A stretch of 64,000 nucleotides of DNA from Alphaproteobacteria bacterium (GTDB taxonomy: Bacteria > Pseudomonadota > Alphaproteobacteria > TMED109). Position numbers and translations under genes: made by a program. Positions 26,821-35,844 of the stretch are shown here, piece after piece; within the stretch, counting starts at the first letter, position 1, and each line of letters begins with the position of its first letter. Location: assembly GCA_022825705.1 (NCBI GenBank), contig JAJDWH010000009.1, positions 248,001 to 312,000 of the forward strand. Direction: 5' to 3'. The notes under the pieces were generated by a model. It saw nothing but the letters and a program-made list of their open reading frames with translations, was not told the DNA's origin and did no database searches.

Positions 26821-26914
26821 CACGCCACGTCTCGCGACACAACCGCAACTTGTGCTCTGTGGGTATCGGAAGCCAAACTTCGGTGGATCCTCCAAACAAC
26901 CTGCCCACACAGCC

Positions 26915-27313
26915 TCAATGGAACTCAGCCCCCGCGCTGCGAAGATGTTCAACCAGCCGTTGGAACCGCGGGTCATTTTCCAGATCGGAGGCGTGTGATT
27001 GGATCTGTTTCATACATTTTTCCAAGTCTGGTCCCCACGGGGGTTCCTCGCTGATCACGAGAGCCAAGAATTCGAGCGCAGATTCCGGGTACTCGCTGCA
27101 AAGTCCTGAAGCATTCAAAAGACGCAGCAGGTGCCCTGGATGCCGCACCGGCTGTAACCAATGCCGAAGCTCCGCCACAGCCTCCGGAAACGCTTCCGGT
27201 GCCGCGATACATAGCTCAGCCAAGCTCTGGGAGACCGTCAGCGTTCGGTTATTGATCGATCTCGGCCAAATGGACCGCAAATACGGAAGAATCCGGTTCG
27301 CCCAGTACTCCAT
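26915..27313 (-). CDS. C-terminal part of the SIR2 defence protein, out of frame with the main part
   Basis: The 132 residues from MEYWANRILPYLRSIWPRSI through ELCIAAPEAFPEAVAELRHW to VEHLRSAGAEFH continue the SIR2 protein encoded upstream. The same frame extends back through EALRRALESAGEQR, which follows on from GLREAA of the main frame if one base is restored near 27353. I think this end corresponds to the DUF4020 region of SIR2-DUF4020 (Dsr1-type) defence proteins, from memory. It is unlikely to be made as an independent protein, although an ATG exists at 27313. Confidence 0.6.
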   Translation of the reverse strand: MEYWANRILPYLRSIWPRSINNRTLTVSQSLAELCIAAPEAFPEAVAELRHWLQPVRHPGHLLRLLNASGLCSEYPESALEFLALVISEEPPWGPDLEKCMKQIQSHASDLENDPRFQRLVEHLRSAGAEFH

Positions 27314-30300
27314 CCGCTGCTCGCCCGCGCTTTCCAGCGCACGGCGCAGGGCCTCGCGGCTTCGCGTAATCCCTCTCCCGGCAGCGCCCTCGTCGCGGCC
27401 GCGAGTTGCCTATTCGAGAAAGTGTCGCCCCGGTCGAGCGTCGCATAAGTCAGCAACGCGGCGTACTGCGCGCCATGCCTGCCCAGCGTCCCATAGTGAA
27501 ACGCGGTATCCAGAAACGGTTCCTTGATTATTTCCATCAAGGGCCGATACAGGCGGGGTGACCAGAGATAGCCCTTCCAGGCTGCGCGCGCCTCGACCGG
27601 GTGCTCTTTCCAATCGAACAAGGGCAACAGGTTCCGCACGGTCCACTCACGGTCCACGCGGAACAGCGTTACAACACGAGCGGCGAGCAGCACGCGACCA
27701 TGGCGGAACTTGCCCACCTCGATGCTGCAAAGCTCCGAAAAAACGGCGCGGAGACTCCTTGGCATTTCCTGCCCGTCCTCCAGCGGGCTTCGAGTCCACC
27801 AGTTCAGCAGCGCCTCTGTTACGACCCCCACCGGGTGGTTGATCGCCTGCGTCACGGGATCGTCAATATCCTCGTCCGGCTCGACTTTGTAGTCGAGGGC
27901 CAACAGACGTCGGCACAGGTCGAAGAAAACACGCTCGTGGCGGTCGAACGTCTTCGCCACGTTCTTCAGCCACCGCGCAACGCCGTGCATAAGCGGCCGC
28001 AAAGCGCAGTCTGGCGCCGTCGCCAGCACCGGCGCCATGTAGCGCCACGAACGCTTGTTCAGCCTCCCCTCGGACCAGGCCTGCAGAGCCTCTCGCCAGC
28101 GAAGGGCGAGCCACGTTCCATCGCTGGCAAGTGCCAACAGTGCACAGGCCGTCACAGGGAACTCGTTTTCACAGCGCAGGCGCCAGTCGTCATCCTGCCA
28201 ATCCGTCCTTTCAGGGTGATCCCTTAGCCACTCGACCAATTCCCGCCGGCGTCTCGGCGTAGCCATGAACCTGCCGAGTTCGCTGCCGTCCCCAATCCAG
28301 AAGGCAAACTCGTCTTTCTCGTCGGGTTCGAGGCGCCATTCAGGATGCCATGACCTTAATTCAGCCAGTTTCGTTCCTGCTTCGGCTCCAAATACTGCAC
28401 CGGCCCTTTCCAACTGGGCGAGCAGCAGCCAGACCTCCCGGTTCTGGATTCGCACCCAGCGTTCAGGCTCGATATCGGCCTTGAACATGATGCGGGGCGG
28501 ACCGGCGAGAATGGCCCGTTCCAACTTCGAGAACGCCTCGGCATCGAGCCCGGGGACGATGGTGACCAGCAGACGCACTGTCTCACGTTGAGTTTCTAGC
28601 GACCACAACCACCAATGATCGTCTGTCAGGAGCCAGTTGAGCGCCTGCTTAGGCGGAACGATCCCTTCTTGCGTGGCCGCGAAGAACGCAAGCCGGCGGA
28701 ACACAGGGTACGGTGCCGAACACCAAGCCTCGACGACGCGCCTCGCTCTTTCGGGTGTCGCCTTCGCCATGGCGAGCCACGAGTCGCGGCAGAGCTCGAT
28801 CAACGCGGTCCAATCGTGGAACCGCCGGTTCTGCTCATGGTCGCCGATCGACGGTTGATCCACATAAGACAGGTCTCCCTTGTTCTCCGCTCTACCGAGT
28901 GCGCGCGACAGATCCATTGCGTCTCGCAGCAATGTGCTGAAGTCGTCCAGCAGGTCGGACAACACCCGGGTCCAGCGGGCGCGTTCGCGCAACTCGCGGA
29001 GCGCCACGTGCACATGGTCAGCTGATAGCACGATTTCCCCAGATACCCGCTGCTTGCGATGTTCTGTCTCGCCAAGCTCCTCCAGCGCGTCGTCCCAGTC
29101 CAGCGAACCACGCAACATCACCTGCGGCGTCAGCATGTCGCGGAGTTCCAAGCGCAAGACTGGTGTCAATCCGTCACGCTCGAACCGCTCCAGCCAGTCA
29201 TAGAAACTCATCACTGGCCGGGATGTCTTCACGCGCCCGGCGAGTACAAGCCGCCACAGCGTCCGCATGCGCGGCCCTGGAACGGCGCTCGGGGCGTGCA
29301 TGCGAATTCGGTTCAGCTCGTCCGGCGTGTCGACATGCGCCAATCCATCGAGCTGCCGCAGGCGCCGATCAATCTGGTCTGCGAACTCAGGGTGAATCGG
29401 CAGGCCGCGTTCAATCGCCCACAGCAGCAGCTTCGGATCGTCCAGGTGACGCATCAGCCAGCGGGCCAACTGAAACATGACCTCGTCCCACCGGCTTTCT
29501 GCGGCACCTTCGGCAAATAACCCCATCCATGGAGCGTGGGTGTAAGGCGACGGCCTGCGGATCAGGCTGAATCGCAAGCTGTCATCCTGCTTGCCACGGG
29601 GCGGCACATCGAAGCGGACCAGATCTGCCTGCTGGTATCGGTTCTCGGACAGAGGTTCGAGCCAGGCGAGCGAGGGAACCGGGTCGAGGTCGGCAAATCG
29701 CCTTGCTGGCAAGCCGCTCCGGTCGCTCAATGCCCCCAGCACGCGCCCGGCAAAGTCATCCTGTTTCGTGCTTGCCCAAGGGGGCGAGCCCGCGTGTCTG
29801 ACCACGATGCTTTCCTTGCCGCGTATGCCATCCCGATAGGTATTCGCCCATGCATGCAACGTCCTGTGCAGATACCGATGTTTCCGGTGCTCGCGGTACA
29901 GGATTGGCGTTACGTTCTTCGCCCCCCATTCGCGGGCACACTGATCTTCCTTGCCTTTCGAATAGCTGCCGAAGGCAAACATCTCTATCGGCGCCTCGCC
30001 CAACAAGCGGTCGGCGGCCAATGCATCCATCATGTAGCGCAACACCGGATCATCGATGCTGTACCCGACGAAGCAGACCGCGAAATTCCGGAACAGCTCG
30101 CCCAGAAAGCGCGCCGCCCAACGTTCGGTCAGATAGGCGAGACCGAAATCGCCGCTGGAGAGGACAAGACGATCCAGGTCTCCACGTCCGCACCCGACCG
30201 GCAGTTGCCCGTGCAGATAAACAAGGGCATCCCACCGGTTCTTGGGTACCGGCAACAGCGGCGCCTCACAGCGTTCAATTGTGAGCTTTTTCTTGGCGAT

Positions 30301-30705
30301 CACCTCTTCGAAGAGGCAATCGAAGTTGGTCGTGACAAGCCGAGTGCGCCCGTCCCTGGTGCGGCCTAGGGTCAGCAACGCCTCGTGGGTCGCGGTCGCG
30401 CCCGGCAAACTCAGGTCCGGTTCGAGAATCTCCGCCACACTTTCCCGAACGGTCTCACGTCCACCGACTATGCTGGCTTCCAGCAGCCCAATTGCCCTGT
30501 CGAATTGCTTGGCCTTGAGCGCTGCTGCTTGCAGATCATCGGGGGTATGGTTCAAGGCTTCATAGAGATCTTCGACAAGTTTCCCAAATAGCGGCAGGCC
30601 TGCGGGGCAGGAAATGCCTGCGCCGCAGAACAGCGCGACGTCCCCTTCCTCGTGCGCCTGAAGCAGACGCTCCGGGATATCTGGGCCATTACTTACAAAT
30701 TGCAT
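27238..30705 (-). CDS. SIR2-domain anti-phage protein, frameshifted near its 3' end
   Basis: The SIR2 domain occupies residues 1 to about 290: ALFCGAGISCPAGLP (24-38, NAD-binding), TTNFD (125-129), YLHG (163-166) and VGYSIDDPVLRYMMDAL. In known defence systems such domains cleave NAD to starve the infected cell. A large helical region of about 850 residues follows, presumably the phage sensor. After GEGLREAA the frame reads nonsense (RPCAVRWKARASS) to a stop at 27238, while the real continuation lies in the next frame (26915-27313). Restoring one base near 27353 gives about 1263 residues. The catalytic domain is intact, so a truncated protein could still act. A HEPN gene is transcribed divergently 145 bases away. 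Confidence 0.85.
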   Translation of the reverse strand: MQFVSNGPDIPERLLQAHEEGDVALFCGAGISCPAGLPLFGKLVEDLYEALNHTPDDLQAAALKAKQFDRAIGLLEASIVGGRETVRESVAEILEPDLSLPGATATHEALLTLGRTRDGRTRLVTTNFDCLFEEVIAKKKLTIERCEAPLLPVPKNRWDALVYLHGQLPVGCGRGDLDRLVLSSGDFGLAYLTERWAARFLGELFRNFAVCFVGYSIDDPVLRYMMDALAADRLLGEAPIEMFAFGSYSKGKEDQCAREWGAKNVTPILYREHRKHRYLHRTLHAWANTYRDGIRGKESIVVRHAGSPPWASTKQDDFAGRVLGALSDRSGLPARRFADLDPVPSLAWLEPLSENRYQQADLVRFDVPPRGKQDDSLRFSLIRRPSPYTHAPWMGLFAEGAAESRWDEVMFQLARWLMRHLDDPKLLLWAIERGLPIHPEFADQIDRRLRQLDGLAHVDTPDELNRIRMHAPSAVPGPRMRTLWRLVLAGRVKTSRPVMSFYDWLERFERDGLTPVLRLELRDMLTPQVMLRGSLDWDDALEELGETEHRKQRVSGEIVLSADHVHVALRELRERARWTRVLSDLLDDFSTLLRDAMDLSRALGRAENKGDLSYVDQPSIGDHEQNRRFHDWTALIELCRDSWLAMAKATPERARRVVEAWCSAPYPVFRRLAFFAATQEGIVPPKQALNWLLTDDHWWLWSLETQRETVRLLVTIVPGLDAEAFSKLERAILAGPPRIMFKADIEPERWVRIQNREVWLLLAQLERAGAVFGAEAGTKLAELRSWHPEWRLEPDEKDEFAFWIGDGSELGRFMATPRRRRELVEWLRDHPERTDWQDDDWRLRCENEFPVTACALLALASDGTWLALRWREALQAWSEGRLNKRSWRYMAPVLATAPDCALRPLMHGVARWLKNVAKTFDRHERVFFDLCRRLLALDYKVEPDEDIDDPVTQAINHPVGVVTEALLNWWTRSPLEDGQEMPRSLRAVFSELCSIEVGKFRHGRVLLAARVVTLFRVDREWTVRNLLPLFDWKEHPVEARAAWKGYLWSPRLYRPLMEIIKEPFLDTAFHYGTLGRHGAQYAALLTYATLDRGDTFSNRQLAAATRALPGEGLREAARPCAVRWKARASSGWSTGRTGFFRICGPFGRDRSITER

Positions 30706-30850
30706 TTCGCCTCAACCCTGCCTTCGGCATCGAATGCGGGAAGCCATCGCGGTCGGGCCCGTATGCTGGCCCGCACTGGCTTCGCGAGATCGCTTCGGGT
30801 ACGCGTAGTTCCTGACGCCAAACACCGGTCAGGAGCGCAAGCTGAGGACA

Positions 30851-31735
30851 ATGCCATACAAAATCGAACCCATTCATGCGGAGCAGAATTTGATCGTCCG
30901 GGAACTCTTCGTCGATACCGCGGACGACAACTACATCACCGCGCGCTGGTGTTTCGTCGAAGGGCTGAATGTCGACTATTACTGGCTAGCCGTGCATGCG
31001 CTGGAGAAATACATGAAAGCGGCTCTCCTGCTAAATGGCCACTCGGCCAAGAGCTACGTCGACCATGCCGGCAAGAGGCGGTCCTTCGGACACGACATCG
31101 CAACACTCTATGACTGTCTCAAGTCATTCGCTGCGGATCTCCTGCCTGACAATCTCCCACGGCCTTCCCGACTTGCCCTCGACCACTGGCGCGACGAGAC
31201 ACCGGAGGCCTTCATCCGCCGGCTACATCACGACGGCAATGCCGACAACCGCTACCAGATATTCGGTTACGTGCAACATCGGGAGGATCTCTTCAAGCTG
31301 GATTCCATGGTGTTTGCGCTGCGTCGGCTTTGCGTGCCCCTCGACGCCTACTTTCTGGGCAGGCCGCGACCGGGCGCCCAAAACCCGGCCCACCGGGAAC
31401 TGCTGACAAAACAGCCACAATATTGGGCAGTTTCCTCGGCTTCCAAGCTCGAGAAGACCGCCAAGGGCGCACGCGGCGTGCGCCTTCAGGAAGTCCTGCT
31501 CAACTTCAACTTCCCGTTCGCTCCGGGCGATTTCGCGCACGAAAACATTATCGGCAGGATGGCGTCGCACAATCCGGTCCTCGGACGGTCTATTCTGCAG
31601 CCACTCCAACAGGCTCCCGGCAGCGATGCAGCGGCGACCGCGGCGGAGCTTCGTGACTGGGTGCTCACCAACATCCAGATCCCAAGGGACGTCGCGAACC
31701 AGTTCCGCCAAGCCAAAATGAAGCGTACGCCCTGA
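30851..31735 (+). CDS. HEPN-domain protein beside the SIR2 gene
   Basis: The 294-residue product has an N-terminal HEPN domain: ARWCFVEGLNVDYYWLAVHA, LEKYMKAALLLNGHSAK, then FGHDIATLYDCLKSFA. HEPN proteins are often RNases or RNA-binding partners in defence and toxin systems, but the R-x4-6-H active site is not clear here. The second half has WAVSSASKLEKTAKGARGVR and LLNFNFPFAPGDFAHEN, which I do not recognise. It shares a 145-base divergent promoter region with the SIR2 gene, suggesting a functional pair. No antitoxin-like partner is adjacent on its own strand. Confidence 0.75.
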   Translation: MPYKIEPIHAEQNLIVRELFVDTADDNYITARWCFVEGLNVDYYWLAVHALEKYMKAALLLNGHSAKSYVDHAGKRRSFGHDIATLYDCLKSFAADLLPDNLPRPSRLALDHWRDETPEAFIRRLHHDGNADNRYQIFGYVQHREDLFKLDSMVFALRRLCVPLDAYFLGRPRPGAQNPAHRELLTKQPQYWAVSSASKLEKTAKGARGVRLQEVLLNFNFPFAPGDFAHENIIGRMASHNPVLGRSILQPLQQAPGSDAAATAAELRDWVLTNIQIPRDVANQFRQAKMKRTP

Positions 31736-32118
31736 CGGCGTCAGGATGTAATCATGCCCAAGCCCGCGAGCAGATAGATCAGCTCTTCACAGAAAGATGA
31801 AAGATTTAACCCGGTTCCGGCCGGGGCGATCAGCGTCTGGCCAACAGTGCGGTGGGGCCCGAACGTGGGCACCTTCAGCCGCAGCACGAAGTCCGGCAGG
31901 AACCAGTAAACACAAGAGGGGGTAGCGGGCGATCTTGACTCCACAGCCGCGCTTGAATCGGAATGGGAACAGCCAGCCGGCATCGAGTACTGATGTGCCC
32001 CTGAGGAGATGCCCTGGAAAGTCTTGTCAGGATCCGCAAGAGTAACCCGTCTGCCGCTCCACAGGCAGGCCCGCCTTATTCAATGAATTACACTCGCTCA
32101 GGACACCCGCTCGAGTCT
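31736..32118. other. Gap between the HEPN gene and the nucleotidyltransferase operon
   Basis: Two transcription units converge here. An 80-codon minus-strand frame (31741-31983) reads VYWFLPDFVLRLKVPTFGPH and similar, but has no recognisable motif or good ribosome-binding site and may be a relic. No clear terminator hairpin with a T-run was seen. Confidence 0.3.
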
Positions 32119-32487
32119 TCAGCTAGACAGTCGAGCCCTCATCTCCTTTAAGTGAAGCTCTATTCTATCAAGCTCAGAAACGACTTCAGACCACCCACGC
32201 TGCCAACGCTCGTCCAAAGGCTCACTTGGTTGAACAATTATCCTGGCAGTTTCAGTAAGTCCATTGCAGATCCCCACAAGATTCCTAATTTCAACTGAAG
32301 CCGCTTCGGGGACACGTAGTCTTCCCAGCCGATCCACCGCTGGTACATTCGCAACCCTGCTTACCACTTGAGCGAGAGCAAGTACAAGACGCCCGAGTCT
32401 TGACCTAGCAACGTAGGCTACTTCCGTCTGCTGCGCCACCGCCCGGACCTTCGCGACTTGCCTTAGACAGCTATCGATCTCTCTCAC
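32119..32487 (-). CDS. Small helical partner of the MNT nucleotidyltransferase
   Basis: The 122-residue protein overlaps the MNT gene by 17 bases and is the last of a three-gene operon. It is predicted almost entirely helical (MREIDSCLRQVAKVRAVAQQ, RLVLALAQVVSRVANVP, LDRIELHLKEMRARLSS), with no signal peptide and no recognised domain. In toxin-antitoxin pairs an MNT protein is usually beside a HEPN toxin, and this could be a diverged or minimal HEPN-like fold; no R-x4-6-H is obvious. Its tight overlap means it is made together with the MNT protein and probably binds it. Confidence 0.6.
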   Translation of the reverse strand: MREIDSCLRQVAKVRAVAQQTEVAYVARSRLGRLVLALAQVVSRVANVPAVDRLGRLRVPEAASVEIRNLVGICNGLTETARIIVQPSEPLDERWQRGWSEVVSELDRIELHLKEMRARLSS

Positions 32488-33151
32488 TAGTCAGCTCCTC
32501 CACGCTCGCAACAATGTTCCGCGCCCTGGCAAGCCACCTCATAGCGGGCACTTTATTTAGATATTCTTTCCCGACTCGGCCATCGGCATATAGCCGGTAA
32601 GAATAAAGATCCGGAAATTCTCGCTCGACCGTGCACTCAATGCCACGTAAATCAACGAAACGCGACACCGGCTCTAGGCGGCCGAATGTCGGTTGGTTAA
32701 GCAGCCAGCAACCTAGAATGGAAGAATGACGAATAACGGTGCCGAGTACAGCCAATTCGTAGGTCTCAAGCCCATCATGATCCAGGGCCTCGCCAACATC
32801 TTCAAGAACGACGTTAAAGCCATCGACGTCCCTCGCTGCAAGCGAATAGTCCGGCAAACCATCGAGTATCCTGCGAAGCACTCCGCGATGAGATGGACTC
32901 TCGTGTAAAGGGATAGCCTCAAGCTTCAGGTGCTGTAGAAATAATGAACCATATTCGGCCATACGCGTGATCTCATCCCAAGTATAGATGCTCAAGGACG
33001 CTCCAGGCCATGCTTGCGAAGCCATGTCTTCAATCTTCTTGCTGCTGGCCATTTCACTTGTAGTCACAAAGATATCAAGATCGCTATCAGCATCTGTGAC
33101 GCCACGTGCATGAGATCCATACAGCCAAATGGCATAGCCGGTGTCACTCAT
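32471..33151 (-). CDS. MNT-type nucleotidyltransferase with helical C-terminal domain
   Basis: The 226-residue protein has the DNA polymerase beta-like active site WLYGSHARGVTDADSDLDIF: GSHARG at 12-17 and the DxD aspartates at 24 and 26. MNT enzymes add nucleotides to proteins or RNA, often AMP onto a HEPN toxin. After about residue 95 the protein is helical (ETYELAVLGTVIRHSSILGC, VPAMRWLARARNIVASVEEL) and may be a second binding domain. Its start overlaps the channel gene stop by four bases (ATGA, 33148-33151) and its end overlaps the helical partner. A link of a nucleotidyltransferase with a membrane channel suggests a sensor or switch controlling an effector; this is inference. Confidence 0.82.
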   Translation of the reverse strand: MSDTGYAIWLYGSHARGVTDADSDLDIFVTTSEMASSKKIEDMASQAWPGASLSIYTWDEITRMAEYGSLFLQHLKLEAIPLHESPSHRGVLRRILDGLPDYSLAARDVDGFNVVLEDVGEALDHDGLETYELAVLGTVIRHSSILGCWLLNQPTFGRLEPVSRFVDLRGIECTVEREFPDLYSYRLYADGRVGKEYLNKVPAMRWLARARNIVASVEELTSERDR

Positions 33152-34044
33152 CGGCGCAGGCTCCAGCGAAAGATGTACGCTGCAAACAAAGCAAGCGCGA
33201 CAACACCAAACAATGATTCAAGTACGGCAATCGACCATGTCACAAAACCATTGGTAACCACACCAGAGACAACCCCTGCAGGTACGACATTTTCAACACT
33301 GAAGTAAAGTAGATCCAGAATCTCGATTGGCCTTCCAGACGTATGAGACAATTGCTCCCTACATACGTAGAACAAGAATGGGCATAGCAGAAGCGTGACA
33401 GTCACTAGATTTCTTACGAGCACAACGGCGCGCTCGCCATAGCCCCAAAGCCAGCGGTTCGCGAGGCTGCCCCCCCATTCGAGACAGGCCTTAATTCGCG
33501 CGACAGCATCGAAATGTTCTCGGTACCATTGAGAACTGCCCGATATAACGGCCCAGAGATGTTTTTCGTGCGCGCGGATTTCCTCAACTCGGTATCGTCT
33601 AGCCTCTCGGGCAAGCCCCAAGCGGCTTGATTCGATCGAGAGCGTACGTGCCAACTCCTCTCGAAGGTTCGGCTCTCCTGGAAGACTAAACTCCATCTCT
33701 GAGTGGCTGACTTGACATCCACGAAACACAGCGAAGCGGAAGTCGCAACTCTTCAGCACAATGTGACCGAAATTACAATCCAAAAAACGACAGCCCACAA
33801 AACTGCAATTTGTGAACTCTGCCCGCCGAAAGTAGCACCCGACAAACACACAATTTAAGAACCTTCCGTTCTCCAATTTAGCATTCTTGAAACTGAGATT
33901 AACAAAGGTGCAGTGACTAAAGTCTGGCGACTCCAATGCCACGCGGTCAAGCCTCTGGCCTGCAAACGTTCTGTCGGTAGCCGAATACGGTGGCTCAAGG
34001 GCTTCAAGCTTCCGGCCGAGATGATATTCAGAGAATGTTTCCAC
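33148..34044 (-). CDS. Pentapeptide-repeat protein with C-terminal ion-channel-like membrane domain
   Basis: Residues about 33-120 are pentapeptide repeats with F or L at the centre (ESPDFSHCTFVNLSFKNAKL, NCVFVGCYFRRAEFTNCSFV, GCRFLDCNF), forming a right-handed beta helix. A charged helical linker (EARRYRVEEIRAHEKHLWAV) leads to two membrane spans, VLVRNLVTVTLLLCPFLFYV and SIAVLESLFGVVALALFAAY. Between them, ILDLLYFSVENVVPAGVVSG occupies the place of the pore loop of two-helix potassium-channel-like domains, but the T-V-G-Y-G filter is missing. The expected effect is membrane permeation under control of the repeat domain. It heads a three-gene operon with the MNT gene. Confidence 0.78.
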   Translation of the reverse strand: METFSEYHLGRKLEALEPPYSATDRTFAGQRLDRVALESPDFSHCTFVNLSFKNAKLENGRFLNCVFVGCYFRRAEFTNCSFVGCRFLDCNFGHIVLKSCDFRFAVFRGCQVSHSEMEFSLPGEPNLREELARTLSIESSRLGLAREARRYRVEEIRAHEKHLWAVISGSSQWYREHFDAVARIKACLEWGGSLANRWLWGYGERAVVLVRNLVTVTLLLCPFLFYVCREQLSHTSGRPIEILDLLYFSVENVVPAGVVSGVVTNGFVTWSIAVLESLFGVVALALFAAYIFRWSLRR

Positions 34045-34298
34045 AGGATCTACATTACATGATACGTAGCCGCATCATACTGGGAGTGCAATCAGACACG
34101 CACAGTCGGATCGAAGGCGGAACCTGTGGCTGCCAATAGGCAGAACTTTCTTCGCCACCTCGAACAACGATGAGACGTCCCGTGCGGCAACATCGCAGGG
34201 CCTTTCGACAGAGACGCAACTTCGAGCGGGAGGCGTCGGCGTATGCTGCGACAGCGACCGAATCGGACACCCGAAGCGATTTCAGGGAGAAGTACATC

Positions 34299-35583
34299 AT
34301 GAAGCAACTGCAGTTTTTGGCTTGCGTCATCGCCATTGTGGCGTCCTGGACTGGGCGAGCCAATGCCCTTGATTGCCTGGCCTATATGCAGGCCGATGCC
34401 GATCACAGGGCCGCTATGGTCGCGTTCGACAAGGCCGCTAAGGACACCTTTGCTGACGAGTACGCTGCGGTGGATCGGCGCAGGGAAGCGCTTCAGGCCG
34501 CTGAGGCGTCGTGTCAGGAGGCTTTGGCTTATACAGTCAGAAATCATAGAGGCGGCCTACGAGAATGCCCTCGATGCAGCCCGTGCGGAAAGATCGAACA
34601 CATTGGCAACGGTTGAGGCGGTCGCCGCGGATGCGGCTGGCAAGGCCAATGTCGCATACGCCGAGGCCGTAGCACCGGCGGAAGCGGCGCACGCGAAAGC
34701 GGTGGCCGCGATCGAACCCGCAGAAGAGGCTGTCAGGTCGTTGCCAGACCTTGCTCGCTTGTCCAATGCGACCAAGGATTCCCGATGGATTGCCGTAAGG
34801 GCAGCCGGAGTGGCTCGTGATGAGGCCCGTGCCCTTGCTAAGGCCGTTTACGACGAAGCGGTAGCTTCGGCCAAGCAGGCCCGAACGGAAACCATCAATG
34901 CGGCCCTTGCAACCAGAGGTGAAACCACGGCCGCCGCCGCTGAGAAGTCTTTCGAGGAACGCACGGAAGTTGGGCGCATTGCCCAAGCGGAGTTCCGGGC
35001 AGCCCGCGATGCCGCCGATGGCGCTTATCAGGAGGCTTCGGAGGCCGCGTATGCGGCCCAACTTTCAGCTTGGGCAGACGCTGAAGCTGCTTACGCGGAC
35101 TCCGTTGCGGCAGCGGACGCCGTCCGGGACGAGGCCATGGCCACTGCGAGAACTGCTGAGGACGAAGCTCGGGCTGCCTTGGCCGACGCGAGACGTGCGG
35201 CACTCCAAGCTTCTGTTGTCGCTAACGAGACGAAGGCGGCAGCTATGGAGGAGGCTCTGGCTCCCGTACGTAAGGCCCTTAAGGAAGGCACGAACGCTGC
35301 CTACACCGCCCATGATCAGGCCGAAAAAGCCGCACGCAAGGCCAGGCGAGAGGCCCAGAGGGCCGACGTCAGTGCCTGCACCGCCCTTGATCAAGCCAGA
35401 GCCTTGTTTCGCGACGCAGAAAATGAGGCGAGAGCGGCAGCTGCCACAGTCCGCAATCGGATCTTTGCTGAAACCGAAGACAAAATCATAGCGATCTATG
35501 CCGCCGGCCGCGATGTGAGCGATTACGACCGCGAAATCGTTTTGAAGATGGCATTGGCGGAACGGAGGCTGTGTAGCTTCTAA
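34299..35583 (+). pseudogene. Secreted alanine-rich coiled-coil protein with a frameshift
   Basis: The ATG at 34299 follows AGGGAGA and encodes a signal peptide (MKQLQFLACVIAIVASWTGR, ANA) then LDCLAYMQADADHRAAMVAF and AEASCQEALAY. Near 34535 (TTATACAGTCAGAAAT) the sense moves by one base into a long frame with SEIIEAAYENALDAARAERS and more than 300 residues of A-, E-, R- and D-rich heptad-like sequence, ending at a TAA at 35583. Joined, it would be about 427 residues, periplasmic and rod-shaped. The alternative start at 34336 has no signal and is less likely. The lesion may be real or an assembly error. Confidence 0.6.
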
Positions 35584-35844
35584 AGGCCGGGGAAGACGGC
35601 GGCCGGCTCCCAATCGGCCGCGCGGATGCGAGTCAGCGCGGTTGTCCCGGATTGTAGCGGGAGGCACTGGCGCATGGCCCAGTGAAGCCCTACCCGGCCA
35701 ATGCCGACGGACCAGCGATTGGCATCCCTGGCTCCGGGACTGGGCCGGCAAGCGACGGGCTTCTCTTCGGTATCTAGCGCTCTGAACTCAATCCGAGCGT
35801 AGCCAGATGCAGCGTTGTACGTCAGCCCTTGGAGAGGAGCCATA

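Larger units (their letters stand above)
26023..26850. repeat. Imperfect direct repeats of an integrase 3' end
   Basis: About 26025-26200 and 26672-26845 align along their length (for example CGGCCCATTCCTGCAT is near-identical, and GACACAACCG occurs at the outer edge of each). The repeats flank a small zinc-ribbon gene. Two integrase tails in direct orientation are what tandem integration, or successive integration of related elements at one site, would leave behind. Confidence 0.7.
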
